Part shown: positions 18,285 to 27,187 of the stretch, in pieces
Layout of the letters: the number at the start of each line of letters is the position of its first letter
How positions within the stretch are numbered: the first letter of the stretch is position 1
Assembly (NCBI RefSeq): GCF_024297145.1
Contig: NZ_JANCTC010000005.1
Location: 295,923-359,922 of the forward strand
Length of the DNA: 64,000 bases
Source: Mesorhizobium sp. LMG 17147
GTDB lineage: Bacteria; Pseudomonadota; Alphaproteobacteria; Rhizobiales; Rhizobiaceae
Direction of reading: 5' to 3'
Program-made: the position numbers and the translations under genes
The notes under the pieces: model-generated
Seen by the model: the letters and a program-made list of their open reading frames with translations, nothing else
What the model was told of the DNA's origin: nothing
Database searches by the model: none

Positions 18285-20381
18285 ATGACCGCAACCCCGA
18301 CCGTTCTTTCCCCCACAGCGGAAGCTCCTGTCGAAGGATTGCCGCCGGGCTTCGGCGAAGGCATCGCCGGCAAGGCGGCTTTTCTCATCGCCATCGCCTT
18401 CTCCATCTTCCAGATCTACATCGCCGCCTATGGCAGCCTGCCGAGCCAGGTCGTACGCGCCATGCATGTCGGCTTCCTGCTGCTGCTCGGCTTTGCCCTA
18501 ATCGCCAATCTGCGCGCCAAAAGCGTCCCGGCGAAAGCAGTGTTCTGGACGCTCGGCGTGCTCGGCTTCGCCACCGGTCTGTACAATTGGGTGTTCTATG
18601 CCGACCTCATCCGCCGCTCCGGCTTTCTCACCACGCCTGACCTGATCGTCGGCGCGGTGCTGGTCGTGCTGGTCTTCGAGGCGGCGCGGCGGTTGATGGG
18701 GCTGCCGCTCGCCGTCATTGCCCTCATCTTTCTCGCCTACGCATTTGTCGGCAATCATCTGCCGCCGCCTTTCATCCATCGCGGCTATGATTTCGCCCAG
18801 CTCGTCGACACCTTCGCCTATGGCACCGAAGGCATCTACGGCACGCCGATCTATGTTTCGGCCGCCTACATCTTCATCTTCGTCGTCTTCGCCGCCTTTC
18901 TTGAGCGCGCCGGCATGATCGCGCTGTTCAACGATTTTGCGCTTGGCCTGGTCGGCTCATGGCGCGGAGGTCCGGCACAGGTCTGTGTGCTGTCCTCGGC
19001 GCTGATGGGCACCATTTCCGGCTCCGGCGTCGCCAATGTGGTGGCCAGCGGCCAGTTCACCATCCCGCTGATGAAGCGCTTCGGTTTCCGCTCGGCTTTC
19101 GCCGGCGCCGTCGAGGCGACCTCGTCGATGGGCGGCCAGATCATGCCGCCGGTGATGGGAGCGGTTGCCTTTATCATGGCCGAGACCCTGAACATCCCCT
19201 ATGCCGCGGTGGTCAAGGCGGCGATCATCCCGGCGCTGCTCTATTTCGGCGCCTGTTTCTGGCAGGTGCACCTGGAGGCAGGCAAGGCCGGCCTGCACGG
19301 CATGGCCAAGGCCGACCTGCCCAATCCGTGGGATGCGGTGAGACAGCACTGGCCGCTGGTACTGCCGCTCGCAGCACTGATCTACCTGCTGTTTGCCGGC
19401 TACACACCGGTGTTCGCCGGCACCATGGGCCTCGCGTTGACCATCGTGCTCATCCTCGGCACGCCGCTGGCAGCATCGATCGGGCCGCTCGCCTTCCGCA
19501 TCGTCTTCTGGCTGGCGCTCGGGCTTGCCGCGGCTTCCTTCATGAAATTCGGCGTCGACATCCTCAGCCTGGTCATCGCCGTGCTGGTCGTCGCCTGCCT
19601 CGCGTTCAAGGGCGGGCGCGAGACGCTGCGCATATGCATCGATTCCCTTGCGGAGGGAGCAAAGAACGCGCTGCCGGTCGGCATTGCCTGCGCCATCGTC
19701 GGCATCGTCATCGGCACGTTGACGCTTACCGGCATCGCCTCGACCTTCATCGGCTGGATCATCTCGATCGGCGAGAACAATCTGTTCCTGTCGCTGCTTT
19801 TGACCATGCTCACCTGCCTGGTGCTCGGCATGGGCATACCGACCATTCCCAATTACATCATCACTTCGTCGCTGGCCGGGCCGGCGCTGCTGTCGCTCGG
19901 CGTGCCGTTGGTGGTCAGCCATATGTTCGTCTTCTATTTCGGCATCATGGCCGATCTCACCCCGCCTGTGGCGCTGGCCGCCTTCGCCGCCGCACCCATG
20001 GCCAAGGAAAGCGGTCTCAAGATCGGCATCCAGGCCACCAAGCTTGCCATTGCCGGCTTCGTAGTGCCGTTCATGGCGGTCTATACCCCGGCGCTGATGC
20101 TGCAGGACCCCGGCCCGATCGCCGCCCAGTTCGGCTATCCCGTCGAGGTCGCCTATATCGTCATCAAAGCCTGCATGGGCATAGTCCTGTGGGGCGCCGC
20201 TGCCGTCGGATTTCTGGCCCGGCGCATGGCCTGGTGGGAACGCCTCATCGCCTTCGCCGCCGGCGTGCTGCTGGTTGCGGCGCTGCCGCTTACCGACGAG
20301 GCGGGCTGGGCGCTGTCCCTTGCCTGGATCGGCTGGCACTGCTGGCGTGCGCGGCAGGCTTCGCTGGCCAACTCGGCATGA
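18285..20381 (+). CDS. TAXI TRAP transporter fused permease (4TM/12TM)
   Basis: The product is 698 residues and highly hydrophobic, with the small DctQ-like part (about the first 160 residues) fused to the large DctM-like channel, as usual for TAXI systems. Conserved patches are GSWRGGPAQVCVLSSALMG, SGVANVV and GMGIPTIPNYI. It uses the sodium or proton gradient to import the ligand of the preceding binding protein. Its stop overlaps the DUF1850 start as ATGA. Confidence 0.94.
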   Translation: MTATPTVLSPTAEAPVEGLPPGFGEGIAGKAAFLIAIAFSIFQIYIAAYGSLPSQVVRAMHVGFLLLLGFALIANLRAKSVPAKAVFWTLGVLGFATGLYNWVFYADLIRRSGFLTTPDLIVGAVLVVLVFEAARRLMGLPLAVIALIFLAYAFVGNHLPPPFIHRGYDFAQLVDTFAYGTEGIYGTPIYVSAAYIFIFVVFAAFLERAGMIALFNDFALGLVGSWRGGPAQVCVLSSALMGTISGSGVANVVASGQFTIPLMKRFGFRSAFAGAVEATSSMGGQIMPPVMGAVAFIMAETLNIPYAAVVKAAIIPALLYFGACFWQVHLEAGKAGLHGMAKADLPNPWDAVRQHWPLVLPLAALIYLLFAGYTPVFAGTMGLALTIVLILGTPLAASIGPLAFRIVFWLALGLAAASFMKFGVDILSLVIAVLVVACLAFKGGRETLRICIDSLAEGAKNALPVGIACAIVGIVIGTLTLTGIASTFIGWIISIGENNLFLSLLLTMLTCLVLGMGIPTIPNYIITSSLAGPALLSLGVPLVVSHMFVFYFGIMADLTPPVALAAFAAAPMAKESGLKIGIQATKLAIAGFVVPFMAVYTPALMLQDPGPIAAQFGYPVEVAYIVIKACMGIVLWGAAAVGFLARRMAWWERLIAFAAGVLLVAALPLTDEAGWALSLAWIGWHCWRARQASLANSA

Positions 20382-20761
20382 GCCTCTGCATCGCCGCGGC
20401 CGGCAAGACGGTGACGCTCGCGGTCGCTGCCTTCACGCTCTCCTGGCTGCATTCGGTGGAGAAGACCCAGTGGCAGGAAGACTGGAAGGTGCTGCCGTCC
20501 GGCCTGCAGCTGGTCGAGGCCCGCATCAAGGGATCGGGCGCCGGGATGGAGCCGCCGCAAGGCTCGGTGCTGAGAAACGGCTGGTGGGTCTATGCGCCCA
20601 AGGTCGGGCCACAGCGGCGCCTCGTGCTCGCCGCGTCGGGCGCTACGGGTCAGGGTTGGACGCTGTGCACGGCGCAGGACTGCCGCGAACTGGCTAAGCT
20701 GGCAGGCGACACGATCTCGCTGGAGCCGTGCGGGCCGGAGGGCTCCAGCCAGCCGCGGTAG
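20378..20761 (+). CDS. DUF1850 domain-containing protein
   Basis: The protein has 127 residues and a hydrophobic N-terminus. The W-x-HSVEKTQWQEDW motif near residues 24-36 is typical of DUF1850. The family nearly always accompanies TAXI TRAP genes, though its function is unknown. It overlaps the permease stop by 4 bp and is the last gene of the operon. Confidence 0.88.
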   Translation: MSLCIAAAGKTVTLAVAAFTLSWLHSVEKTQWQEDWKVLPSGLQLVEARIKGSGAGMEPPQGSVLRNGWWVYAPKVGPQRRLVLAASGATGQGWTLCTAQDCRELAKLAGDTISLEPCGPEGSSQPR

Positions 20762-20874
20762 CAGGCGATCATGCCGGCAAGTGGATGCGAGATCTCGACG
20801 TGGAAGCGGAAGCGGCCATCCTCCACCGTTTCGTAGGAAGTCGAGCGTGGACCGAGCCACATCGGCAGCGGCAT
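20757..20874 (-). pseudogene. C-terminal remnant of a DUF4166-type protein
   Basis: On the minus strand a short frame reads MWLGPRSTSYETVEDGRFRF, then EISHPLAGMI and YRGWLEP. This resembles from memory the C-terminal end of DUF4166-containing proteins. Nothing upstream encodes the rest, and the frame runs on into the antisense of the DUF1850 gene. The remainder of the 20762-21106 gap shows no supported gene. Confidence 0.4.
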
Positions 20875-21106
20875 TCTGGCGGCTCAGGAGAATGGTTCGG
20901 CTTGACGATCACGTGACGCCCGGCAGCTGGTGTCAGGCGACACTAGACCTGCCGGCGGCTGGATCAAAGCCCGGACTGCTGAAGGCTTGGCGTTGTCGCA
21001 CGCCGTCTGTCGGTCAGCGCAGGGCGCTCGGCGCGATAGGTCGTTGACCGATTGTCGGCGTCGGGCCGGCATATCCGGCTGTCGTGACGGCTCTCCATGC
21101 TCATCA

Positions 21107-21253
21107 TCAGTGCACGCTGATCCCAAGCGTGTTGCCACGGCGCGCGCAGGCGGGGCCTGGGCCGCGCATGTAATAGCGCTCGGGCCGATAGGTCGGTGCG
21201 ACGAATTCGCGGATGGCGGCAGCATAGCCGGCGATGTGATTCCAGAAGCTCAT
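21107..21253 (-). CDS. Possible 48-residue small protein
   Basis: A short frame starting MSFWNHIAGYAAAIREF with a Tyr/Arg/Pro-rich middle (PTYRPERYYMRGPGP). GGGACC lies about 9 bases upstream of the ATG. I know no family, and it could be non-coding. Confidence 0.35.
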   Translation of the reverse strand: MSFWNHIAGYAAAIREFVAPTYRPERYYMRGPGPACARRGNTLGISVH

Positions 21254-21534
21254 TTTACTCGGTCCCTGTCCCGTTTCGGATGTCCCTTCCGAATTGCGGG
21301 GATCATAGCGTCCAGGCGTGAATAGTCGGTGAACGCGATGTTAATCTCTGGTCGAAAATGCCTTCGTTCATGGCTGGAATGCGGCTGATTCGCGGTGTTT
21401 CCATGCAGTCCGTCGGCATTTCGCCCAGTGTGACTTTTGCATCACATATGTTTCGCCTGAATGTCGCGGAGGCGCGATTTTGTTTCAGCTTTTTGCTGGA
21501 CCGCGAAATTTCCGTGCACGCGGCCGGAAAACCA
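21254..21534. other. Gene-free stretch
   Basis: I see no convincing gene, RNA or repeat between the small frame at 21107-21253 and the stress promoter at 21535. Confidence 0.5.
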
Positions 21535-21559
21535 GGAACCCGCCCGTCAGCCGCACGTT
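21535..21559 (+). promoter_or_regulatory. EcfG-type general-stress promoter
   Basis: GGAAC at 21535-21539 and CGTT at 21556-21559 are separated by exactly 16 bases. It lies about 100 bp upstream of the YciE/YciF-like gene. Confidence 0.75.
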
Positions 21560-21661
21560 GATTTCCCAGTGCCGGGACGAACCGGTTCCGCAGGCTGTGG
21601 TGCTCGGGTTGGGCCGCAGCCAAAAATCCGAAACTGCAAGAGCAATGGAAAGGCAAAGGCC

Positions 21662-22168
21662 ATGGGCTTCTTTTCGAAGGATATCAAAACACTCGATGAC
21701 CTGTTCGTGCACACGCTGCGCGACATCTATTACGCTGAAAAACAGATCGAGAAATCGCTGCCGAAGATGATCGACAAGGCGAGTGATCCGCAGCTGAAAG
21801 CCGGCTTTGAGAAACATCTCGCCCAGACCAAGGGTCATATCCAGCGTGTCGAGCAGGTGTTCGAACTGCACGGCGTGAAGGCCAAGCAGGTCGACTGCCC
21901 GGCCATCGACGGCATTCTCGAAGAGGCCGACGACATCAGCGGCGACATCGCCGACAAGGAGGTCCTCGACGCTGCGCTGATCGCCTCGGCCCAGGCGGTC
22001 GAGCATTATGAGATGACCCGTTACGGCACCTTGATTGCCTGGGCCAAGCAACTGGGCCGCAGCGACTGCGCCAATGTGCTGGCCAACAATCTCAAGGAGG
22101 AGCAGGCGACCGACCGCAAGCTTACCGAGATAGCCGAAAGCAAGATCAACCTGCAGGCCGCCGAGTAG
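21662..22168 (+). CDS. YciE/YciF ferroxidase family (DUF892) protein
   Basis: A 168-residue four-helix, ferritin-like protein. It starts MGFFSKDIKTLDDLFVHTL, then IYYAEKQIEK, and a second helical pair has VEHYEMTRYGTL and LKEEQATDRKL, supplying the carboxylate and histidine ligands of a di-iron site. The family is linked to stress responses, but its reaction is not settled. The start lies about 100 bp downstream of an EcfG-type promoter, and a terminator follows the stop. Confidence 0.92.
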   Translation: MGFFSKDIKTLDDLFVHTLRDIYYAEKQIEKSLPKMIDKASDPQLKAGFEKHLAQTKGHIQRVEQVFELHGVKAKQVDCPAIDGILEEADDISGDIADKEVLDAALIASAQAVEHYEMTRYGTLIAWAKQLGRSDCANVLANNLKEEQATDRKLTEIAESKINLQAAE

Positions 22169-22193
22169 GGCAGCGATAGAGAATTGAGTTCGA

Positions 22194-22229
22194 GGCAAGG
22201 CCGGGCTGAAAGCCCGGACTTGCCTTTTT
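22194..22229 (+). terminator. Rho-independent terminator
   Basis: An almost perfect stem (GGCAAGGCCGGGCT / AGCCCGGACTTGCC) with loop GAA is followed by TTTTT. It sits 25 bp after the YciE/YciF-like gene and separates it from ku. Confidence 0.88.
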
Positions 22230-22237
22230 GCGCCGCC

Positions 22238-22262
22238 GGAACCGGAACGGGCTTTGGCCGTT
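22238..22262 (+). promoter_or_regulatory. EcfG-type general-stress promoter of ku-ligD
   Basis: GGAAC at 22238-22242 and CGTT at 22259-22262 are separated by exactly 16 bases. It lies immediately after the terminator and about 50 bp upstream of the ku ATG. Confidence 0.75.
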
Positions 22263-22312
22263 CTCGGTTGAACGCCGTTATCGGTTGAACCTTGTCGCGC
22301 AGGGAGTTTGTC

Positions 22313-23164
22313 ATGGCGCCGCGCCCCGCCTGGAGAGGATATCTCAAGCTTTCGCTGGTCACTTGCGCCGTCGAACTGACCAATGTCGTCACCCAGGCGG
22401 AGAAAGTCTCGTTCCGCGTGCTCAACCGCAAGACCGGCAATACCGTCAAGCGCGTCTATGTCGATTCGGCCAACGGCAAGCCGCTCGATGAAGGCGACGA
22501 GATCAAGGGCTACGAGATCGGCGACGGCGACTTCGTCCAAATCGAGGAGGAGGAGATCGAAGCCGTGCAGATTGAATCCTCGCACACGATGAGCCTCGAT
22601 GGTTTTATCGAAAAATCCTCGATCCAGCAGATCTATCTCGATACGCCCTATTATGTGACGCCTGCGGACGAGGTCTCGGAAGAGGCCTTCGCCGTCATCC
22701 GCGACGCCATGGCCGCCAGGAAGACGGCGGGGCTGGCCCGTATCGTGCTCTATCGCCGCGAACGTCCGGCGGTCATCGAGCCGTTGGGCAAGGGTCTGTT
22801 GCTGACGACGCTGCGCTATGGCGATACGGTTCGCAGGCCCGAGATGGTGTTCGGCGACATCAAGCCGGTGAAGACCGACGCCGAAATGATCAGGCTGGCC
22901 GAACACATCGTCGATGAGAAACAGGCGAAGTTCGATCCTTCCGAATTCGAGGACAAATACGAAAACGCCCTGATCGAGCTGGTCCGCGCCAAGAAGGCCG
23001 GCAGGAAGGCACCGAAGACAAAGGCGGAACCACGGCCCTCCAACGTCGTCAATCTCTTCGATGCACTGAAGAAGAGCCTTTCGTCGGAAGCCGGTGCGCC
23101 GGCAAAGACCGGACGCCCGGCAAAGGGCGCCAAGTCCAAAGCCGCTCGGCGCAAATCTGCTTAG
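22313..23164 (+). CDS. ku: Non-homologous end-joining protein Ku
   Basis: The product is 283 residues. The bacterial Ku core starts PRPAWRGYLKLSLV, followed by the beta-barrel ring domain (GYEIGDGDFVQIEEEE, LYRRERPAVIEP), then a Lys/Ala-rich C-terminal tail. It would form a homodimer that binds double-strand ends and recruits LigD. AGGGAG precedes the chosen ATG. It lies 9 bp before ligD, so the two form one operon. Confidence 0.95.
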   Translation: MAPRPAWRGYLKLSLVTCAVELTNVVTQAEKVSFRVLNRKTGNTVKRVYVDSANGKPLDEGDEIKGYEIGDGDFVQIEEEEIEAVQIESSHTMSLDGFIEKSSIQQIYLDTPYYVTPADEVSEEAFAVIRDAMAARKTAGLARIVLYRRERPAVIEPLGKGLLLTTLRYGDTVRRPEMVFGDIKPVKTDAEMIRLAEHIVDEKQAKFDPSEFEDKYENALIELVRAKKAGRKAPKTKAEPRPSNVVNLFDALKKSLSSEAGAPAKTGRPAKGAKSKAARRKSA

Positions 23165-23173
23165 GATCTGACC

Positions 23174-25675
23174 ATGGTCAGCCTCGAGCAGTATCACGCC
23201 AAGCGCAATTTCAAGAAGACCACCGAACCGGCCGGCAAGGTTTCGCGCGGCAAGAAAGCCGAGCCAGGTGGCATCTTCGTCATCCACAAGCATGCCGCCA
23301 CCAGGCTCCACTACGACCTTCGTCTCGAGCATGGCGGCGTGCTGTGGAGCTGGGCAGTGACGCGGGGCCCGAGCCTCGACCCGCACGAAAAGCGGCTCGC
23401 CGTGCATGTCGAGGACCACCCGATCGACTATGCGCCGTTTGAAGGCACTATCCCGAAGGACCAATATGGCGGCGGCTCGGTCATTGTCTGGGACGAGGGA
23501 ACTTGGGTCCCCGATGGCGACCCGGCAAAAGCGATGAAGAAAGGCCATATCAGTTTCGAACTGCATGGCCACAAATTGCATGGCGCCTGGCATCTGGTGC
23601 GGCTGAAGCCGCGTCCGGGCGAAAAGCGTGACAACTGGTTGCTGATCAAATCCGACGATGCCGCCGCGCGTCCGGGCGAGGACATTTTGCAGGAGGCGCC
23701 GCAATCGGTGAAATCCGGCCTGACCATCGAGGAGGTTGGCGAAGGCAAGACCGCCGATGGCAAGAAGCCAAGCGTCTGGCAGTCCGACAGGCCGGCCGCC
23801 AGCAAAGCGAAGGCCGTCGCCGCAAGGCGGCTCGAATTCATCGAACCGGCGCTCGCAACGCTGGAGCGGGACGCCCCGCCCGGCAAGGACTGGCTGCATG
23901 AGGTGAAGTTCGACGGCTATCGCATGCAGGCGCAGCTTGCCGGCACCGAGGTGCGGCTTTTGACACGCGCCGGCCTCGACTGGACCGACAAATTCGGTGG
24001 CGCAATTGTCGCGGCACTTGGCCGCCTGAAATGCACCGATGCTATCATCGACGGCGAAATCGTCGTGCTGGCGGATAATGGCGTGTCGTCATTCTCGCTG
24101 CTGCAGCAAGATCTGTCGGCGGGCCGCACGGATCGCTTCATCTACTACGTTTTCGACCTGCTGCGTCTTAACGGTGAGGATATCCGTTCCGAGCCGCTGG
24201 TCGAGCGCAAGGAAAGGCTGCGCACTTTGCTCGCCGGACAGACTGAGGATCAGGCCGTGCGCTTCAGCGACCACTTTGCCGAGCCCGGCAAGATCATGCT
24301 GGAGCATGCTTGCCGGCTGGGGCTCGAAGGCGTCGTCTCCAAGCGCGCCGACGCGCCCTACCGCAGCGGCCGGGTCCCGTCCTGGGTGAAGTCGAAATGT
24401 ACGGCGCGCCAGGAATTCGTCATCGGCGGCTACATGCCGTCGGACAAGACCGGGCGCGGCCTGCGCTCGCTGCTGGTCGGCTATCACGAGGGCGGCAAGC
24501 TGCGCTATGCCGGCCGCGTCGGCACCGGCTTCACGGCCAAAAGCACCAACGAGCTGAAGAAGAGGCTTGATGCGCTGAAGACGACAACCTCGCCCTTCGA
24601 CAGGGCGGTGCCAAGGGGTAAGGGGCTGGTCTGGGTCAAGCCCGAACTTGTCGGCGAAGTGGAGTTTCGCAGTTGGACGTCGGACCGTATAATACGCCAC
24701 GCGTCGTTCCAGGGATTGCGCGAGGACAAGCCGGCGGAGGAAGTCGTGCAGGAGAAACCGAAAGCACGCTCAGCCCCGGCAGAGTCGAAGCCAAAGCCCG
24801 CCAAACCCGTGGCCACGGCGAAAACCTCGGTTACGCTGTCCCGCCCCGACAAGCTTCTGTGGCCCGAGGAGAACGTATCGAAGCAGGATCTGGTCGATCA
24901 CTACGCGCTGGTCTGGCCGCGCATGAAGCAATTCGTCATCAACCGGCCGCTCAGCCTCGTGCGGGCGCCGGACGGTGTTGGCGGCCAACGGTTCTTCCAG
25001 AAGCATGCCTCGGCCGGCATGCACGACAAGATCGCCGTGATGAAGGATCCCACCGACGGCGAGGAGATATTGTTCATCCGCGATTTCGACGGTGTCGTGG
25101 CCCTCGTTCAACTTGGCGTCGTCGAGATCCACATCTGGGGATCGACCACGGACGAGCTGGAAAAACCAGACCAGATCATCTTCGATCTCGATCCCGACGA
25201 GGGTGTCGACGTGAAGGCGGTGCTTGCCGCGGCGCTCGACATCCGCAGCCGGCTCGACGAACTGTCCCTGCCTAATTTCGTCAAGACCTCGGGCGGCAAG
25301 GGCTATCATGTCCTCGTCCCGCTGAAGCCGTCGGCGGACTGGGACGAGGTCAAAGGCTTCGCCCATGAGTTCGCCCGAGCGCTCGAGCAAGCCGCACCCG
25401 ACCGCTACACGGCGACGTTGTCGAAGAAGGCGCGCACCGGCAGGATATTTGTCGATTATCTGCGCAATGGCCGTGGCGCGACCACGGTCGCGCCCTATTC
25501 GTCGCGCGCCAAGAAAGGCGCCACTGTATCAATGCCGGTGACCTGGGCGGAAATCGAGGCCGGATTGCCGCCGAACGCCTTTCCGATCGGCGACAAGACG
25601 ACGCTGAAGCGGCTTGGGCAAGCCGATCCCTGGGAGGATTTTTTCAAGCAGGCCAAGCCGCTCAAGCGCGGCTAG
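23174..25675 (+). CDS. ligD: ATP-dependent DNA ligase LigD (PE-LIG-POL)
   Basis: The protein has 833 residues with three domains in order. First is a 3'-phosphoesterase (about 30-180; HYDLRLEHGGVLWSWAV, GSVIVWDEGTW). Next is the ligase domain (about 215-530) with adenylated K245 in EVKFDGYR and the IIDGEIV motif. Last is the primase-polymerase (about 555-830; FDLDPDEGVD, TSGGKGYHV). It seals and fills ends held by Ku in end joining. The order differs from the POL-PE-LIG of mycobacteria but is common in Rhizobiales and Pseudomonas. It is co-transcribed with ku. Confidence 0.96.
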   Translation: MVSLEQYHAKRNFKKTTEPAGKVSRGKKAEPGGIFVIHKHAATRLHYDLRLEHGGVLWSWAVTRGPSLDPHEKRLAVHVEDHPIDYAPFEGTIPKDQYGGGSVIVWDEGTWVPDGDPAKAMKKGHISFELHGHKLHGAWHLVRLKPRPGEKRDNWLLIKSDDAAARPGEDILQEAPQSVKSGLTIEEVGEGKTADGKKPSVWQSDRPAASKAKAVAARRLEFIEPALATLERDAPPGKDWLHEVKFDGYRMQAQLAGTEVRLLTRAGLDWTDKFGGAIVAALGRLKCTDAIIDGEIVVLADNGVSSFSLLQQDLSAGRTDRFIYYVFDLLRLNGEDIRSEPLVERKERLRTLLAGQTEDQAVRFSDHFAEPGKIMLEHACRLGLEGVVSKRADAPYRSGRVPSWVKSKCTARQEFVIGGYMPSDKTGRGLRSLLVGYHEGGKLRYAGRVGTGFTAKSTNELKKRLDALKTTTSPFDRAVPRGKGLVWVKPELVGEVEFRSWTSDRIIRHASFQGLREDKPAEEVVQEKPKARSAPAESKPKPAKPVATAKTSVTLSRPDKLLWPEENVSKQDLVDHYALVWPRMKQFVINRPLSLVRAPDGVGGQRFFQKHASAGMHDKIAVMKDPTDGEEILFIRDFDGVVALVQLGVVEIHIWGSTTDELEKPDQIIFDLDPDEGVDVKAVLAAALDIRSRLDELSLPNFVKTSGGKGYHVLVPLKPSADWDEVKGFAHEFARALEQAAPDRYTATLSKKARTGRIFVDYLRNGRGATTVAPYSSRAKKGATVSMPVTWAEIEAGLPPNAFPIGDKTTLKRLGQADPWEDFFKQAKPLKRG

Positions 25676-25676
25676 A

Positions 25677-25722
25677 GCAATTCCAGGAAAAGTGTGTGGA
25701 ACGATTTTCCGTCCGGAATTGC
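25677..25722. repeat. Intergenic palindromic element
   Basis: An imperfect inverted repeat: GCAATTCCAGGAAAA pairs with TTTTCCGTCCGGAATTGC around a short centre, directly after the ligD stop. I recall this sequence type as common between genes in Mesorhizobium. It may form a hairpin in the ligD transcript. Confidence 0.6.
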
Positions 25723-25798
25723 GTCAAAACAACAAAGATAGAGCGGTTCGGCGTTTCCGTGGAGACGACGGGCCGTTCTGGCGCGTCGAAGCGAGCCG

Positions 25799-26473
25799 TC
25801 AGGCGAGAAACGTCTTCTCGAATGCCTGCTTGCCTGTCGGCGAGAAGATCACCGCACGGCTGTCCTTCTCGCGCCGCGCCCATTTCTCGGCGAGGATCTT
25901 ATCGAGAATGGCGGCGCCCAGCGTGCCGGCGAGGTGCGAACGCCGCACGCTCCAGTCGAGGCAGGCCCGGCACACCGGTCGCCGCGCCTTGCCCTCGACA
26001 TCGATGCCGATCGCGGCGAAATGCGAGGCGGCCGACGGCCCAAGCCGGATCTCCTCATCATTGCGCAGGAGCACTTGTCGAGCGACGAGACGGTCCAGCA
26101 TCGCCACCGCCTGCTCGCCGGCGAGGTGGTCGTAGCAGACCCGCGCCACGCGCATGGCGGCGTCGCGTGGGCCAGGCCGCACTCGTTGCGGCCCGACCGC
26201 GGCGGCAACACCGGTGATCGCCTCGATCATGCCTGCCACCTGCGGGCCGGCGAGGCCGTAGTAGCGATGCCGTCCCTGGCTTGCCAGCGTCAGCAGCCCG
26301 CCTTCCATCAGCTTCGACAGATGGGAACTCGCTGTCGGAAGCGACACGCCGGCCTCGAGTGCCAGTTCACTCGCCGTCAGTGCCGTGCCGCCCATCAGTG
26401 CGGACAGCATGTTTGCCCGCGCCGGATCGCCCACCAGGCTGGCAATGCGGGCTATGTCAGGTCCTTCGCGCAT
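25799..26473 (-). CDS. ArsR-family winged-helix regulator
   Basis: The product is 224 residues. The N-terminal winged helix includes ARIASLVGDPARANMLSAL, the recognition helix SLPTASSHLSKL and the wing LTLASQGRHRYYGLA. A longer C-terminal part contains a CRACLDWS pair of cysteines that could sense metal or redox state. GAGGAAC precedes the ATG. It is divergent from the DUF1127 gene, with a 68-bp shared promoter region. Confidence 0.88.
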   Translation of the reverse strand: MREGPDIARIASLVGDPARANMLSALMGGTALTASELALEAGVSLPTASSHLSKLMEGGLLTLASQGRHRYYGLAGPQVAGMIEAITGVAAAVGPQRVRPGPRDAAMRVARVCYDHLAGEQAVAMLDRLVARQVLLRNDEEIRLGPSAASHFAAIGIDVEGKARRPVCRACLDWSVRRSHLAGTLGAAILDKILAEKWARREKDSRAVIFSPTGKQAFEKTFLA

Positions 26474-26541
26474 GGTTCGTTCCTCATCGAAGCATCCTCG
26501 TCAGACAAGCACTAATCTCCATGCAAATCAAGGAGACGACA

Positions 26542-26757
26542 ATGCCTGCAAGGACCATTCTCGGCGCCGCGCCTGCTCGCCGGCCGTTCCCGTTCATTGT
26601 CTTGCGCCGCTTGCGGCTGCGGCTCCTGAAACGGTGGTACGACCGTCATTTGCAGCGTCTCGACCTCGCCGAGATCGACGATCATCTGCTGCGTGACCTT
26701 GGCCTGACACCCGAAGACGTCCGCCGCGAATGCGCGAAATCCTTCTGGCAAACCTGA
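26542..26757 (+). CDS. DUF1127 small protein
   Basis: A 71-residue basic protein. The C-terminal half carries the DUF1127 motif LAEIDDHLLRDLGLTPEDVRRE, and the N-terminal half is Arg/Pro-rich. Such proteins can bind RNA in other Rhizobiales; this one is not characterised. The second ATG (26542) is chosen because AAGGAGACGAC precedes it; 26521 is the alternative. Confidence 0.85.
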   Translation: MPARTILGAAPARRPFPFIVLRRLRLRLLKRWYDRHLQRLDLAEIDDHLLRDLGLTPEDVRRECAKSFWQT

Positions 26758-26854
26758 CCGGCCAGCGAATTTGCCTAGCATATCGATCTTCGGAACGTTT
26801 CGACCCGGCTCGAACTGTGACCGCCAGAAAACATCCACCGCCAAGGAGGCGAAA

Positions 26855-27187
26855 ATGACCATCACCTGCTTCATCCGCTACGAGATCGATCCGTTCGGCA
26901 AGGCGGCGTTCGAGGAATATGCACGCAATTGGGGGCAGGCGATCCCGCGCTGCGGCGCCGATCTGATCGGCTATTTCGCGCCGCACGAAGGCTCGGCCAC
27001 CAGGGCTTATGCCGCCTATAACATCGACAGTCTTGCGGCCTACGAAGCCTACCGCGCCCGGCTCGCCGCCGATCCCGCCGGCAAGGCGAATTACGAGTTC
27101 GCCCGGCGGGAAAAATTTATCCTGAAGGAGGACCGCATCTTCCTCAAGCTGGCCTCCGGGCCACATGCTTCTTTGGTGAAGCCATGA
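26855..27187 (+). CDS. NIPSNAP-family protein
   Basis: A 110-residue ferredoxin-like alpha-beta protein: TCFIRYEIDPFGKAAFEEYA, then LIGYFAPHEGS and a C-terminal hydrophobic strand. NIPSNAP and ABM domains are related dimeric folds. AAGGAGG precedes the ATG. The stop overlaps the next ATG as ATGA, so the two are probably partners. Confidence 0.82.
   Translation: MTITCFIRYEIDPFGKAAFEEYARNWGQAIPRCGADLIGYFAPHEGSATRAYAAYNIDSLAAYEAYRARLAADPAGKANYEFARREKFILKEDRIFLKLASGPHASLVKP

Noticed and set aside
18957..20339. A 460-codon open frame on the minus strand
   Set aside because: It lies antisense to the TRAP permease and has a low-complexity Arg/Asp/Gly-rich product.
20884..21225. A 113-codon minus-strand frame in the gap after the TRAP operon
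   Set aside because: No start signal or known motif, and amino-acid composition looks random; the competing 48-codon frame has a better start.
21485..23899. An 804-codon open frame on the minus strand
   Set aside because: It lies antisense to the YciE/YciF-like, ku and ligD genes. Its His/Arg/Leu-rich composition is the usual mirror of high-G+C coding DNA.
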